64,000 nucleotides of DNA from Pseudomonadota bacterium (GCA_013112535.1 JABFGI010000006.1:117293-181292); one strand, 5' to 3'. Shown: positions 34,656 through 44,718, counted from the stretch's first letter. Notes: a model not told the origin generated them from the letters alone. Program-made: numbers and translations.

Positions 34656-35996
34656 ATGACTGAAAAAAATCAACATCGGGCTTTTTGGCTGTTAGCCGGG
34701 CCAATGATAATAGGTAATATCAGCATGGCTTTATTAGGCCTGGTTGATACTGCTGTTGTCGGGCATCTAGAGTCGGCTGTGTATCTGGGTGGTGTTGCAG
34801 TGGGCACGGTTATCTTTGATTTTCTCTATTGGGGTATGGGCTTCTTGCGCATGGGTACGACAGGTATTGTTGCTCAAGCACATGGCAAGAATGATGCGAC
34901 GGAAGTTCGTACAATATTAATGCAATCAATCCTGGTTGGTTTGAGTATCGCTTTTTTAATTCTTCTTTTTCAAAAACCAATTTTTACATTGGGTCTTTCC
35001 CTGTTGGAAGGTAGTTCCGATGTTAAGCATTATGCGATGGTTTATTGTCAATGGATGATTTGGGGCATGCCAGCGCTGATGATTTTGTTTTCCGTTAATG
35101 GCTGGTTGTTAGGCATGCAAAATGCCATGTCAGTTTTACGTATAGGAATAATTGTTAATGTGCTAAATATTATTCTGGATATTGTGTTTGTGGTTTATAT
35201 GGAAATGGATGTGCGCGGCGTAGCGTTGGCGACCGTTATCTCTCAATACAGCGGTGTTGTCATGGCATTTTTTATCATTAGTAAGCAATTGTCAGATCAG
35301 TCGGGCGAATGGTCTTTACAAAAGATATTTAATATAGAAAAACTGAAAGGTTTTCTCAGTTTAAATCACGATATCTTTATTCGGACAATATGTTTGATAT
35401 TTGTTTTTGCTTTTTTTACAAGGGAAAGCGCAACGCATGGAGACATTGTACTTGCTGCTAATTCAATATTACTGAAATTTTATTTGTTAATGGCATTAGC
35501 GTTGGATGGTTTTAATCATGCTGCTGAAGCACTGGTGGGGAAAGCGGTAGGAGAAAAAGATAAAAAAATATTTAATCATGCAGTATCGTTAACTTTAAAA
35601 TGGTCGTTCGCTTTCGGTTTGTGTTTTACCCTGTTTTACTGGTTAGCAGGTAAAGGCATGATTTATTTACTAACCGATATTGAATCTGTACGTGAGATAG
35701 CCTTGGTTTATTTGCCGTGGATGATTATCTTGCCACTAATATCTGTCTGGTGTTTTTTGTTTGATGGTATTTTTATCGGTGCTACACGCGGCAAGGAAAT
35801 GCGTAATGCCATGTTAGTTTGTACTTTTGTGTTCTTTTTGCCTCTCTGGTATGTGTTCCAGTTTTGGGGGAATCATGGTTTATGGTTGGCGTTTACTTTG
35901 TTTATCGCGATACGTGGTGTGAGTCTGGGACTATATTATTTTAGAATAGAAAATACGGATGGATTTGTTGTTGGTGAAGTAAAAGGCAAGTTTTGA
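34656..35996 (+). CDS. MATE family efflux transporter (DinF-like)
   Basis: A 446-residue protein with 12 predicted helices. The first segments (FWLLAGPMIIGNISMALLGL, DTAVVGHL) and internal GMGFLRMGTTGIVAQAHG are typical of the DinF branch of MATE exporters. These export cationic compounds or toxic metabolites in exchange for Na+ or H+. The start is ATG at 34656. No LexA box is obvious upstream, unlike Escherichia coli dinF. Confidence 0.88.
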   Translation: MTEKNQHRAFWLLAGPMIIGNISMALLGLVDTAVVGHLESAVYLGGVAVGTVIFDFLYWGMGFLRMGTTGIVAQAHGKNDATEVRTILMQSILVGLSIAFLILLFQKPIFTLGLSLLEGSSDVKHYAMVYCQWMIWGMPALMILFSVNGWLLGMQNAMSVLRIGIIVNVLNIILDIVFVVYMEMDVRGVALATVISQYSGVVMAFFIISKQLSDQSGEWSLQKIFNIEKLKGFLSLNHDIFIRTICLIFVFAFFTRESATHGDIVLAANSILLKFYLLMALALDGFNHAAEALVGKAVGEKDKKIFNHAVSLTLKWSFAFGLCFTLFYWLAGKGMIYLLTDIESVREIALVYLPWMIILPLISVWCFLFDGIFIGATRGKEMRNAMLVCTFVFFLPLWYVFQFWGNHGLWLAFTLFIAIRGVSLGLYYFRIENTDGFVVGEVKGKF

Positions 35997-36052
35997 GTCT
36001 TTAATTCTAATTAGACGTATCTTTTTTTATATCTTATAACAATAATATTGTT

Positions 36053-36466
36053 ATGACTGTCGATATAAATGCATTATGTATGACCTTCCTGCTATTCATT
36101 AATCAAGATGCAATGTATGAGGAAGTAAATGTATGTCCTGACATTCAGGTTATGCCAGTAAAAGAGTTACAGTTACTTGCCTGCAATGGTGCTGAATGCC
36201 CTGTTCAAGCTTATTATGATCGTCAGGCTAAAGCAGTTTATCTTTCCAGAGAACTGGATTTAGATTATTCGTACGATCGTAGTATATTGCTTCACGAGTT
36301 AGTGCACTATGTTCAGGACATTAACGATAAATGGGAAGAAGATATCAACGAATGTCGATCAGCGATAAGACGTGAATGGAATGCGTTTATTATGCAGGAA
36401 AAATATCTTTTAGAAAAAAATATTCGAATACCCGTTAGCAGACAACTATCCTTTTATCGGTGTTAA
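36053..36466 (+). CDS. HExxH-motif protein (DUF6647-like putative metallopeptidase)
   Basis: A 137-residue protein with the zinc-binding motif LLHELVHYVQD (about residues 80-90; HExxH with E replaced at no position). A downstream Glu-rich helix ECRSAIRREWNAFIMQ could provide a third ligand. The N-terminus is weakly hydrophobic, so export is possible. There are several cysteines (VCPDIQ, LACNGAECPV). It resembles short DUF6647-type proteins, but the resemblance is from memory of the HELVHY motif. It is monocistronic. Confidence 0.6.
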   Translation: MTVDINALCMTFLLFINQDAMYEEVNVCPDIQVMPVKELQLLACNGAECPVQAYYDRQAKAVYLSRELDLDYSYDRSILLHELVHYVQDINDKWEEDINECRSAIRREWNAFIMQEKYLLEKNIRIPVSRQLSFYRC

Positions 36467-36475
36467 ATTTCTAAT

Positions 36476-36895
36476 TCATTCACTATTGTCATTATTCTGA
36501 TTAGTTCTGGTAAAGCGAATGATTTCACGTCGATTACGTTTAGTAGGTCTGCCAATTGTTCTTGGAAATGATGCTGAGTCAGCTTTTATTTGTTTGGCTA
36601 ATTCTTCTCTTGCAAGAATACTCTGAGCATCTTCTTCGTATAATAATGCCGCCTGACTGGCCGACAGGCGATGCTTGCTCAGTTTTAAAATAGTAATTGA
36701 ATACTGATAAGGAGTTTTTCGTATTAAAACTCTATCGCCAATACGAATGCTTTTTGCTGCTTTAACGGCTAAATCATTAACGCGTATTTTATTGCCCTTA
36801 ATCGCACTGGCGGCTAATGCACGTGTTTTATAAAAGCGTGCACACCAGAGCCATTTATCAAGTCGGATATTGTCTAGTGATTCATCTTTTTTCAA
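36476..36895 (-). CDS. hslR: Heat shock protein 15 homologue HslR (S4 RNA-binding)
   Basis: A 139-residue S4-domain protein. RLDKWLWCARFYKTRALA (about residues 11-28) and GNKIRVND are the S4 signature, and the basic C-terminal tail RPTKRNRREIIRF is typical of Hsp15. In Escherichia coli it binds free 50S subunits carrying nascent chains and helps recycle them. It is convergent with the preceding gene and divergent from moaB. Confidence 0.9.
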   Translation of the reverse strand: MKKDESLDNIRLDKWLWCARFYKTRALAASAIKGNKIRVNDLAVKAAKSIRIGDRVLIRKTPYQYSITILKLSKHRLSASQAALLYEEDAQSILAREELAKQIKADSASFPRTIGRPTKRNRREIIRFTRTNQNNDNSE

Positions 36896-36981
36896 GCGAA
36901 TAGTCCTGTGTTTTTTTTCATGACTGCATTAATATGAGAATATTGATTCAAATTGAACTTAATCTGATACACAATAATATT

Positions 36982-37512
36982 ATGACTGAAAATAAAACTG
37001 AAAGAGAATTTATTCCACTCAATATAAGCGTTTTGACAATTTCTGATAGCAGAAATGAAGAAACAGATACGTCTGGTAGGCGACTCGTCGATTTGCTCGA
37101 ACAACCGGGGCACAATCTATTTGAAAAAAAGATTGTGACAGATGATGTCTATCAGATTCGTGCGCAAATTTCCCAGTGGATTGCGAATGAAGAGGTGCAG
37201 GTCATTTTAACAACTGGGGGTACCGGCGTTACGGGTCGTGATGGTACACCAGAAGCCGTTAAAGTTCTTTTTGATAAAGAGATTGAAGGATTTGGTGAAA
37301 CCTTCCGAACTATTTCCTATGAACAGATTAAAACGTCAACAATACAATCCCGCGCCATTGCCGGTGTCGCGAATGCAACCTATATATTTTGTATGCCCGG
37401 TTCAATGGGAGCTTGTGTAACAGCATGGGATGAATTAATACGTATGCAACTCGATTATCGAACCAGACCATGTAATCTGGTTGAGTTAATGCCAAGACTC
37501 AGAGAAAAATAA
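36982..37512 (+). CDS. moaB: Molybdenum cofactor biosynthesis protein B (MoaB)
   Basis: A 176-residue MoaB/Mog-type protein with the motif ILTTGGTGVTGRDGTPEAV (about residues 72-90), which binds molybdopterin, and the C-terminal PGSMGACVTAWDELI. The family adenylylates molybdopterin or is required in a related way. I use ATG 36982 because MTENKTEREFIPLNISVLTIS matches the usual MoaB start; an upstream extension to 36934 is AT-rich and unlikely. It lies far from the main Moco operon at 7-11 kb. Confidence 0.92.
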   Translation: MTENKTEREFIPLNISVLTISDSRNEETDTSGRRLVDLLEQPGHNLFEKKIVTDDVYQIRAQISQWIANEEVQVILTTGGTGVTGRDGTPEAVKVLFDKEIEGFGETFRTISYEQIKTSTIQSRAIAGVANATYIFCMPGSMGACVTAWDELIRMQLDYRTRPCNLVELMPRLREK

Positions 37513-37519
37513 GTTATCT

Positions 37520-38524
37520 TTAATATTCTTCAATGTTTTTTAAAGCCAGGATTTCGAAGTATATTAACAACGTTCTTTGAAAAATATTGTCATTATCGTC
37601 ACTGACCATAAAAAAACGATTCTTTTTATGCCAGCTGATGCCTTCAAAGTTTTCGTTGAAATAACCGTCATCGGGTTGTAGTTTCACCAGCATTTCCTGT
37701 TTAATTGAATTTTTTTCCAATGTTAGCAGACGTATAACATTAGTGACTCCGGCAAAAACACCAGGAAAACTTCTTTCTAATGCAATGATTTGATTGTTTG
37801 GCAATGTGGTTAGTCCAACTAATGAACTATATTTTTTGTTATCAGGTTCAAGTAACCATTGCTCATCATTCAAGCTGTGTAATGATAATAAATTATTATT
37901 GTGGTCTAAAGGTCGTTCCGGAGCTGTAATGATATTAAATTGATCGTGTAGAGTGATAGCTTCTAACGCTTTATTTTGGCTTTGATAATTATCAATATCG
38001 TTTAAATTGTTATTGATGGTTTCTTTTAAGATGAACTTGCCCTCAGTTGTATAACGAATAATACGAGGTTTTCTTTCAAAACTTATTAGCAACTCTGTGT
38101 CATTATATCGATTATTCCTTGAATTGATTAAAGCTACTCCTTCACTATCTGTAAACTTGTGTTTCAATTTTTTCCCATCTACATCCAAAAGAGGATGGAG
38201 GGAAAGTAAGTTGAGGTCAATCAGTTCATTTTTATTGAAAACAGGTTTGGTATGAATAATAACACCACGATCTGATAAAACGATGAGGCTTTGTTCATCG
38301 TGATCCCAGGCTATACCGGACAGTTCTACCAGGCGATGCTCTGATTCAATATTCGATTTTAGTTGCAGTACACCTAAGATTTTAAAATTCTTTGTTTCGT
38401 AATGTTTTAGTTGTGCGTCAGTTAAATTGAGTGAATTAGCAATTGATTGTTCTGCATTCGCAATCGAGGTGCTAACTAAACACAGGAAAAACAGAACATT
38501 TTTGTCCCAATACTTGAATAACAT
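37520..38524 (-). CDS. Exported phytase-like esterase family protein
   Basis: A 334-residue protein with a signal peptide (residues 1-24, cleavage near ANA). It resembles the family described as esterase-like activity of phytase, a six-bladed beta-propeller. Typical pieces are ELSGIAWDHDEQSLIVLSD, DSEGVALI, GYFNENFEGISWHKKN and FFMVSDDNDN. The substrate is unknown. It is convergent with moaB (seven-base gap) and divergent from the RND genes. Confidence 0.75.
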   Translation of the reverse strand: MLFKYWDKNVLFFLCLVSTSIANAEQSIANSLNLTDAQLKHYETKNFKILGVLQLKSNIESEHRLVELSGIAWDHDEQSLIVLSDRGVIIHTKPVFNKNELIDLNLLSLHPLLDVDGKKLKHKFTDSEGVALINSRNNRYNDTELLISFERKPRIIRYTTEGKFILKETINNNLNDIDNYQSQNKALEAITLHDQFNIITAPERPLDHNNNLLSLHSLNDEQWLLEPDNKKYSSLVGLTTLPNNQIIALERSFPGVFAGVTNVIRLLTLEKNSIKQEMLVKLQPDDGYFNENFEGISWHKKNRFFMVSDDNDNIFQRTLLIYFEILALKNIEEY

Positions 38525-38605
38525 AATATAATGCTGTGAATTATTTAGAAATTTAGTGTCAAATTAATAGAATGTTACCTCAGTCTTCTGGAAAATAAGA
38601 ATAAT

Positions 38606-39652
38606 ATGCGTCACAAATTAACTTATCTCTTTTTACTTTATTTCGTACTGCTTTCTCCTCTAGTCAATGCCGGAGGTGTGCCACCAACAATGGTACAGGT
38701 TGATGATGCCATTAATATTGAAATTGCCCCATTTATTTGGGTATCCGGAACAGTTATTGGACGTTTTGATTCAAAAATATCAGCTGAAGTGACTGGCGTT
38801 CTGGAAAATGTACTTGATGTTGGTGACCGAGTTGAAAAAAGTGAAGTGATCGCAAAAATTGAGGGATTAAAGTATCAGCTTGCTTTAAATGAAATTAATG
38901 CTGAAGTTAAGCCTATTGAAACAATGGTTGAATTTTATCGTAAAGAGGCAGAACGACTTGAAAAGTTAGCCAAGCAAAATAATGCGGCAAGAAATCAACT
39001 CGATCAAACTCAGGCAAATCATGATGAAGCACAAGCTAAAATAAGAATAGTGCGAGCCAGGCTTGCAATGGCTCAAGATGAGCTTAAAAAAACAATTGTA
39101 AAAGCACCATTTTCCGGCGTTATAACTGAACGATATAAAGCGATCGGAGAAAGAGTTGAAGCTGGCGATGAAATTGTTCGCTTAATCAATACCGACAAGA
39201 TTGAAATTCAGGCTCGAATTCCACAAGAGTCATTTCAACATATACAAGCAGGAGATAGCCTGTCTATTAAAGGACCCTCTGCTGAAATTGAAGGAACAGT
39301 AAGGGCCTCAATTCCAGTTGGTGATGATCTTTCAAGATTGTATGAAATTCGTGTTGATTTTGATAAAGAAGAATGGGGCGCCGGTACCGCTGTACAAATA
39401 GCCAGTCCGGTCAATAAAAAACAAAATGTCATCGCAGTTCCGCGCGATGCATTGGTCATTAGACAGTCAGGTGTGGTTATCTACAGAATTAATGGTGAAA
39501 ATAAGTCTGAAGTTGTTTCGGTTAAGACGGGTATTGCTAATACAACGCATATTCAAGTAATAGGTGACGTTAGCGAAAATGATAAAATAGTGGTTCGCGG
39601 TAATGAACGACTACGTCCAGGACAAACTGTAGAAATCATGGGTATTAATTAA
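38606..39652 (+). CDS. RND efflux periplasmic adaptor (membrane fusion protein)
   Basis: A 348-residue adaptor with a signal peptide (residues 1-22), a lipoyl-like half-motif GVLENVLDVGDRVEKSEVIAK, an alpha-helical hairpin (about 100-155), the second lipoyl half VKAPFSGVITERYKAIGERV, and beta-barrel and membrane-proximal domains. It links an inner-membrane RND pump to an outer-membrane channel, which is not encoded here. The pump gene follows after three bases. Confidence 0.9.
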   Translation: MRHKLTYLFLLYFVLLSPLVNAGGVPPTMVQVDDAINIEIAPFIWVSGTVIGRFDSKISAEVTGVLENVLDVGDRVEKSEVIAKIEGLKYQLALNEINAEVKPIETMVEFYRKEAERLEKLAKQNNAARNQLDQTQANHDEAQAKIRIVRARLAMAQDELKKTIVKAPFSGVITERYKAIGERVEAGDEIVRLINTDKIEIQARIPQESFQHIQAGDSLSIKGPSAEIEGTVRASIPVGDDLSRLYEIRVDFDKEEWGAGTAVQIASPVNKKQNVIAVPRDALVIRQSGVVIYRINGENKSEVVSVKTGIANTTHIQVIGDVSENDKIVVRGNERLRPGQTVEIMGIN

Positions 39653-39655
39653 GTA

Positions 39656-42600
39656 GTGAATATTACCCGTTCAAGTCTGGATAATCCGGTTGCGTTATTA
39701 GTTGCGATTATACTGCTGCTTATTTTTGGTTCGATCAGCCTTTCACGTCTTCCTATTCAACTTACCCCCGAACTGGAACAACCCGAAATTACAATTACGA
39801 CGAGTTGGCGCGCAGCTTCTCCTAATGAAGTCGAAGCCGAAATTGTTGAGCCACAGGAAGATGTTTTAAGAGGTTTGCCGGGTTTAACTGAAATGCGTGC
39901 TACAGCGTATGAAGGGCGTGGTGAAATAAACCTAACCTTTACCGTTGAAATGGATATGCGCAGAGCATTGATTGAAGTAATGAATCGTTTAAATCAGGTT
40001 CCTGATTATCCTGATGATGCTGATGAACCTTCAATTAAATCAGTAGGACAAAATGCCCGTGCTATTGCCTGGTTTATGATAAAAGCAAACGAAGGTAATG
40101 AGCGACCAATTGAATCTTATAAAGACTATGTTGAGGAAATCGTTCAGTCTCGTTTTGAGCGTGTTCCGGGGGTTGCTCGATCAGAAATATATGGTGGTAG
40201 TGACAGGGAATTACGAATTACTTTTGATCCCTATAAAGTTGCCAGTCTTGGTATAGAGCTGGAAAAAGTTATGAAATTGGCAGGTTCCAGTAAAGATATA
40301 TCTGCCGGTTTTGCTGATGTTGGAAAGCGAGAATACAGTATTCGTTTTGCTGGTAAATATGTGGCGACGGATCTTGGTGAAATGATTCTGGAATGGCGTG
40401 ATGGTTATCCTATCTATCTTAGAGATGTGGCAACAATTGAAGAGCGGCTTACAGATAAAGAGAGTTTTGTTCTAACCAAAGGCTCAAATTCGATTGCAGT
40501 TAATGCACAACGAGAAACGGGCGTTAATGTACTTCAGGTGATGTCAGGTTTACATAAAGCCATAGACGAGTTGAATGATGGACCATTGAAACGGGCAGAT
40601 TTATCAATTGAGCAAGTCCACGATGAAACGATTTATATTCACCGTTCAATTGAAATGCTACGTAATAACCTTGGTTTAGGTATTGCCTTGGCTATTATTG
40701 TTTTATTTTTATTCCTGTTAAAATTTCCGGCAACGCTTGTCGTTGCGGCCTCGATCCCGATTTGTTTGATTGCAAGCTTCAGTATCATGGATATTACAGC
40801 TCGCACCATAAATATCATTTCGCTTGCTGGTTTAGCATTTGCCGTTGGTATGGTGCTCGATGCATCGATTGTTATTTTAGAAAATATTGTTCGTTTACGT
40901 GAAAAAGGTTTATCTGCAGAAGATGCATCCATACAAGGTACAAGTCAGGTGTATGGTGCCTTGCTGGCATCAACGGCGACAACGATAGCTATCTTCCTGC
41001 CCATTGTTTTTCTTAGAGATGAAGTAGGTCAATTATTTTCTGATCTTGCTATCACTATTACTGCTGCAATTGCGTTTTCATTATTAACGGCGATTACTGT
41101 TGTTCCTACTGCAGCTAAAATTTTTCTTGCACGAAAAAGTTTTATTGATCCTTATAGTAAACTTTGGAAAATTATTTCAGGTTTAATTATGACATTGACG
41201 AATACACCTGTTCGTCGTGCTTTATGGATTGTGATATTAATTTCTATTCCTGTCGCTGTTATGTACATATTAAAACCTAAAGCAGATTATTTGCCTGATG
41301 GAAATCAGAATCTGGCTTTTGCTTTTATTTTACCGCCACCGGGAACAAATATTGAAACATTAGAGAAAGAAATGGGTCAGATTGTTGCGAAAAGAATGCA
41401 ACCCTATAGTGACGGAACAGCGGAACCACATATTTATCATTATTTTTTCGTTGCCTTTTCCAGAGGTGTGTTCATGGGGGCAAGAGCGAAGAATGATGAA
41501 GATGTTGATGAGTTGGTGCCGCTGATCAATTCGATTGTACAAGGTTTTCCAGATTCTATAGCCTTCGCAAAAAAAGCATCCTTGTTTCGAGGCTTTGGTT
41601 CAGGTCGTACTATCGATATCAATCTACAATCCAGGAATTTACCTGCCTTAATGAATGCTGCATTAAGCGCCTTTATTCCTCTTTCCAGTATTTATCCCAA
41701 TACACGACCACTTCCAGGACTTGAGTTAGCCCAACCAGAATTGAGACTAATACCAAATGAAAGACGTATTTCCGAAGCGGGATGGGATCGTTCGATTGTG
41801 GCGGCTTTTTCTCAAACATTAGGTGATGGTCGTTTTATTGGTGATTATTTTAACGGTGAAGAAACGCTGGATATTATTTTACGTGCAAAAGACTGGGATA
41901 CACCGGAAGAATTAGCCGCTATACCAATAATGACGATAAATGCCGGAGTGTTACCTTTAAATGAACTGGTTGATGTTGTACGAACTGCTGGCCCTGAACA
42001 AATCAGGCGTATAAATCGTAGAAGAACGGTGACACTCGAGGTGTCGCCTCCACCAGATGTCACGCTTGAAGATGCTTTGGAAATTATAAAAAAGGATATC
42101 GAACCGTTGATACTTGCACAGTTACCTGAAGACGGTGATATTCAATATGGCGGTACTGCTGATAAGTTAACCACGGCATTGGAAAATATGCTGGGCAGTT
42201 TTTTATTAGCAATTACGATTCTTTATTTATTAATGAGTGCAATGTTTCGTTCTTTTAAAGATAGTTTATTGGTCATGCTTGCAATTCCATTAGCTACTTT
42301 TGGTGGTGTTTTGGCCTTGTATTTTATTAACCTGCTTACATTTCAACCCATGGACTTATTAACCATGATTGGTTTTATTATTTTACTGGGGCTGGTGGTT
42401 AATAATGCTATTTTATTAGTACACCAGGCACGGCTTGCTGAAAGAGAAGGGCATTCCAGAAAAGAAGCGGTAGAGGAAGCGGTGTTATTAAGATTACGAC
42501 CGATTATGATGAGTACCATGACCAGTATTTTTGGTATGTTACCTCTATTATTGATCCCGGGTGCAGGTACAGAATTGTATCGAGGCCTGGCAGGTGTCAT

Positions 42601-42694
42601 TGTTGGCGGTATGATGGTCAGTACGTTTTTTACCTTGATTTTATTACCGAGTTTATTACGTATCGGAGAAGGTAAAAATCTCGCTGTGAGATAG
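39656..42694 (+). CDS. RND efflux permease (AcrB/MdtF-like, HAE1 type)
   Basis: A 1,012-residue RND transporter with 12 predicted helices and two large periplasmic loops. The family features are the N-terminal LSRLPIQLTPELEQPEITI, the helix-4 motif FAVGMVLDASIVILENIVR with the proton-relay aspartates, and the C-terminal GLVVNNAILLVHQARLAE. The start is GTG at 39656, three bases after the adaptor stop. Substrates cannot be predicted from sequence; no regulator gene is adjacent. Confidence 0.92.
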   Translation: MNITRSSLDNPVALLVAIILLLIFGSISLSRLPIQLTPELEQPEITITTSWRAASPNEVEAEIVEPQEDVLRGLPGLTEMRATAYEGRGEINLTFTVEMDMRRALIEVMNRLNQVPDYPDDADEPSIKSVGQNARAIAWFMIKANEGNERPIESYKDYVEEIVQSRFERVPGVARSEIYGGSDRELRITFDPYKVASLGIELEKVMKLAGSSKDISAGFADVGKREYSIRFAGKYVATDLGEMILEWRDGYPIYLRDVATIEERLTDKESFVLTKGSNSIAVNAQRETGVNVLQVMSGLHKAIDELNDGPLKRADLSIEQVHDETIYIHRSIEMLRNNLGLGIALAIIVLFLFLLKFPATLVVAASIPICLIASFSIMDITARTINIISLAGLAFAVGMVLDASIVILENIVRLREKGLSAEDASIQGTSQVYGALLASTATTIAIFLPIVFLRDEVGQLFSDLAITITAAIAFSLLTAITVVPTAAKIFLARKSFIDPYSKLWKIISGLIMTLTNTPVRRALWIVILISIPVAVMYILKPKADYLPDGNQNLAFAFILPPPGTNIETLEKEMGQIVAKRMQPYSDGTAEPHIYHYFFVAFSRGVFMGARAKNDEDVDELVPLINSIVQGFPDSIAFAKKASLFRGFGSGRTIDINLQSRNLPALMNAALSAFIPLSSIYPNTRPLPGLELAQPELRLIPNERRISEAGWDRSIVAAFSQTLGDGRFIGDYFNGEETLDIILRAKDWDTPEELAAIPIMTINAGVLPLNELVDVVRTAGPEQIRRINRRRTVTLEVSPPPDVTLEDALEIIKKDIEPLILAQLPEDGDIQYGGTADKLTTALENMLGSFLLAITILYLLMSAMFRSFKDSLLVMLAIPLATFGGVLALYFINLLTFQPMDLLTMIGFIILLGLVVNNAILLVHQARLAEREGHSRKEAVEEAVLLRLRPIMMSTMTSIFGMLPLLLIPGAGTELYRGLAGVIVGGMMVSTFFTLILLPSLLRIGEGKNLAVR

Positions 42695-42794
42695 ATAATA
42701 TTCAGGTACAAGTTCTCAATTAATGATATTTCTGTTGCAGCCGATTATATTTATATGAAAATATAGAAAATGAGAGTTATATATAGCTACTAAT

Positions 42795-43898
42795 ATGAAA
42801 ATAATAGTTAATTTCAGTATTTTAATATGTTTGGCACTCACCAGTGTTACGAGCGTGTATGCTAATCGCTATGTAATTAGTGATAAGGGAGATACTGTTT
42901 TTGGTGAAATTACAACGGTATTTGCAGATGAACGAGATACCTTGCTTGATATAGCCCGACGCCATGGTTTTGGTTACCAAGATATGAAACTGGTTAATCC
43001 AGATGTTGATACATGGTTGCCTGGAGAAGGCCAGAAGATAACCTTGCCAGCAAAATTTATCCTGCCAGTCGCTCCAATGAAAGGGATTGTTTTAAATGTG
43101 CCTGAGATGCGACTTTATTATTATTTACCAAGAGTAAAAGGAAAACCGCAAGAAGTCATAACATATCCACTTGGTGTCGGACGTGAAGGCTGGAATACGC
43201 CTTATATGAAAACCTATATTGCTGAGAAAAAAGTAAATCCTAACTGGTATCCACCCGAATCAATTAGAAAAGAACACGAAGAGAAAGGTGATCCCTTACC
43301 TAAAATAGTGAAATCTGGTCCGGAAAACCCATTGGGCTATTTTGCTATGCGTTTGGGTAAACCGGATTACCTGATTCACGGTACGAACAAGCCTTACGGG
43401 TTGGGGATGCGTGTAAGCCATGGTTGTATTCGTTTGTATCCGGAGGATATTGAAGCACTTTTTGCTGAAGTTTCACTTAAAACGCCAGTTAACATTATCA
43501 ACCAGCCATATAAGATTGGTGTTAAAGATAATGTGATCTATCTTGAAGCGCATCCGTTTCTCATTGAGGATGTTGAACAGTTTGAAAATAATCTGACTAG
43601 TGTTGTTGCTTTAATAGTTGAAGTTTCAAATGATAAAAACTACGAGCTTGACTGGTCTGCAGCTTATGAAGCGATAAATAAGCCAACAGGATTACCGGTA
43701 GCAATCGGTATGCTATTACCTGAAGGAGCCACATCAGTAAAAGTAGCTAAAAAATCACCTGAAAAGTTTCAGGCAAAAGTTACAGAAAGCCTAAGCGAGG
43801 TACAGGAAAGAAAAGTAGCTAAAAAATTAAATAAGGAACTTAGTCAGGCTGAGAAGGTTAGTCTAGAGTTACGCCTGGATTCCACTTTGGATAATTAG
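42795..43898 (+). CDS. L,D-transpeptidase (YkuD domain, ErfK/YbiS-like)
   Basis: A 367-residue exported enzyme with a signal peptide (1-23), a LysM-like section (about 43-90) and the YkuD catalytic domain. Active-site residues are H195 (IHGTNKPYG) and C211 in VSHGCIRLYPEDI. Such enzymes attach Lpp-type lipoprotein to peptidoglycan or make 3-3 crosslinks. The C-terminal tail of about 80 residues is Lys/Glu-rich and of unknown role. An Lpp-like lipoprotein gene lies 350 bases downstream on the other strand, which fits a tethering role. Confidence 0.92.
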   Translation: MKIIVNFSILICLALTSVTSVYANRYVISDKGDTVFGEITTVFADERDTLLDIARRHGFGYQDMKLVNPDVDTWLPGEGQKITLPAKFILPVAPMKGIVLNVPEMRLYYYLPRVKGKPQEVITYPLGVGREGWNTPYMKTYIAEKKVNPNWYPPESIRKEHEEKGDPLPKIVKSGPENPLGYFAMRLGKPDYLIHGTNKPYGLGMRVSHGCIRLYPEDIEALFAEVSLKTPVNIINQPYKIGVKDNVIYLEAHPFLIEDVEQFENNLTSVVALIVEVSNDKNYELDWSAAYEAINKPTGLPVAIGMLLPEGATSVKVAKKSPEKFQAKVTESLSEVQERKVAKKLNKELSQAEKVSLELRLDSTLDN

Positions 43899-44190
43899 TA
43901 AATTATTCAGGTTGTTTGATTTTTTTACTGTGAATGATGCCGTTGCTTAGCATCTTCGACAGCTTGTTCTCCAGACTCGACTCTACCTATTACGCCCTGT
44001 AATCGTACCGACTGTATCTATAAAATATAGATATATGTCTTCTGTATGCTCCTGCAAAAAATGTATGTCTTACATCTCTGTAAATCATCGATTCGGACTT
44101 CCTGACCTTTTTGCGATATTGCCTGCATTGATGCAGGTACTTAGGATTTGTTTGGAACAAAAATCCTGATAGTCCATCCATGAACATAAA
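43899..44190. other. Gene-free stretch between the L,D-transpeptidase and lipoprotein genes
   Basis: No convincing gene is seen. A perfect CCTGCAT/ATGCAGG inverted repeat is at about 44125-44140. On the minus strand a 28-codon frame ending at about 43925 reads GRVESGEQAVEDAKQRHH, which looks like the end of a real protein, but it has no start and an in-frame stop upstream. It may be a gene remnant. Confidence 0.35.
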
Positions 44191-44220
44191 AAAGCCCCGA
44201 TAAACAAACATCGGGGCTTT
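44191..44220 (-). terminator. Intrinsic terminator of the Lpp-like gene
   Basis: AAAGCCCCGAT and ATCGGGGCTTT form a perfect 11-bp stem around an eight-base loop. On the minus strand it is followed by a run of T and lies 28 bases beyond the lipoprotein stop. It is strong and could also work in the other direction. Confidence 0.88.
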
Positions 44221-44248
44221 AATTGTTAAGAATAATTATTATTAATTC

Positions 44249-44527
44249 TTATTTCATCATCGCTTTTTCGAACATACGATCAAGCTTTTGTGAATTGGCA
44301 TTACAACATTCTAATGCAGCATCAGCAGTTGCTTGAGCTTGTTGGGCAGCATAAGCACCTTCAGATGCAATTCCGTGAGCGGTTGAAGCCAGGTTGTATG
44401 CATCAGTTGCTTTTGCCATTGCCGCTGCTGCTTGCGCTTTAGCTGCATCGATTTGAGTCATGTCTGCACAACCACCAAGCATAGCAAGTGACAGCGCAAG
44501 AACAGAAACTTTAATAATTTTAGACAT
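44249..44527 (-). CDS. Lpp-like Ala-rich outer-membrane lipoprotein
   Basis: A 92-residue lipoprotein. The lipobox is LGGC with lipid anchor at C20. The mature part is an Ala-rich helix (AAKAQAAAAMAKATDAYNLA and AAQQAQATADAALECC) that should form a coiled coil like Lpp, ending in MMK, whose terminal Lys could be linked to peptidoglycan. The start ATG at 44527 follows GGAGAAC. A longer frame from 44602 lacks a site and runs through the leader. It has its own strong terminator, suggesting high expression. The cysteine pair ECCN in the helix is unusual. Confidence 0.82.
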   Translation of the reverse strand: MSKIIKVSVLALSLAMLGGCADMTQIDAAKAQAAAAMAKATDAYNLASTAHGIASEGAYAAQQAQATADAALECCNANSQKLDRMFEKAMMK

Positions 44528-44718
44528 AGATTGTTCTCCAGTTAAACTAAATAAGCTTATTGCCGAGGTTTTCCCCTCAGTTCTCCAGTTATGGTAAGCC
44601 AATAATGAACTATTTCAAGATGTTAATCAATTTTTATGCTTAAAAATTTGATTAAATTAACGAAATCTAACTTATCAGACTCATCAAGTAAGTCATTCAT
44701 TGTATTCGAGTTATAATT

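Noticed and set aside
43990..44211. 73-codon minus-strand frame before the L,D-transpeptidase 3' region
   Set aside because: It runs through the terminator, has no ribosome-binding site and its composition is not protein-like.
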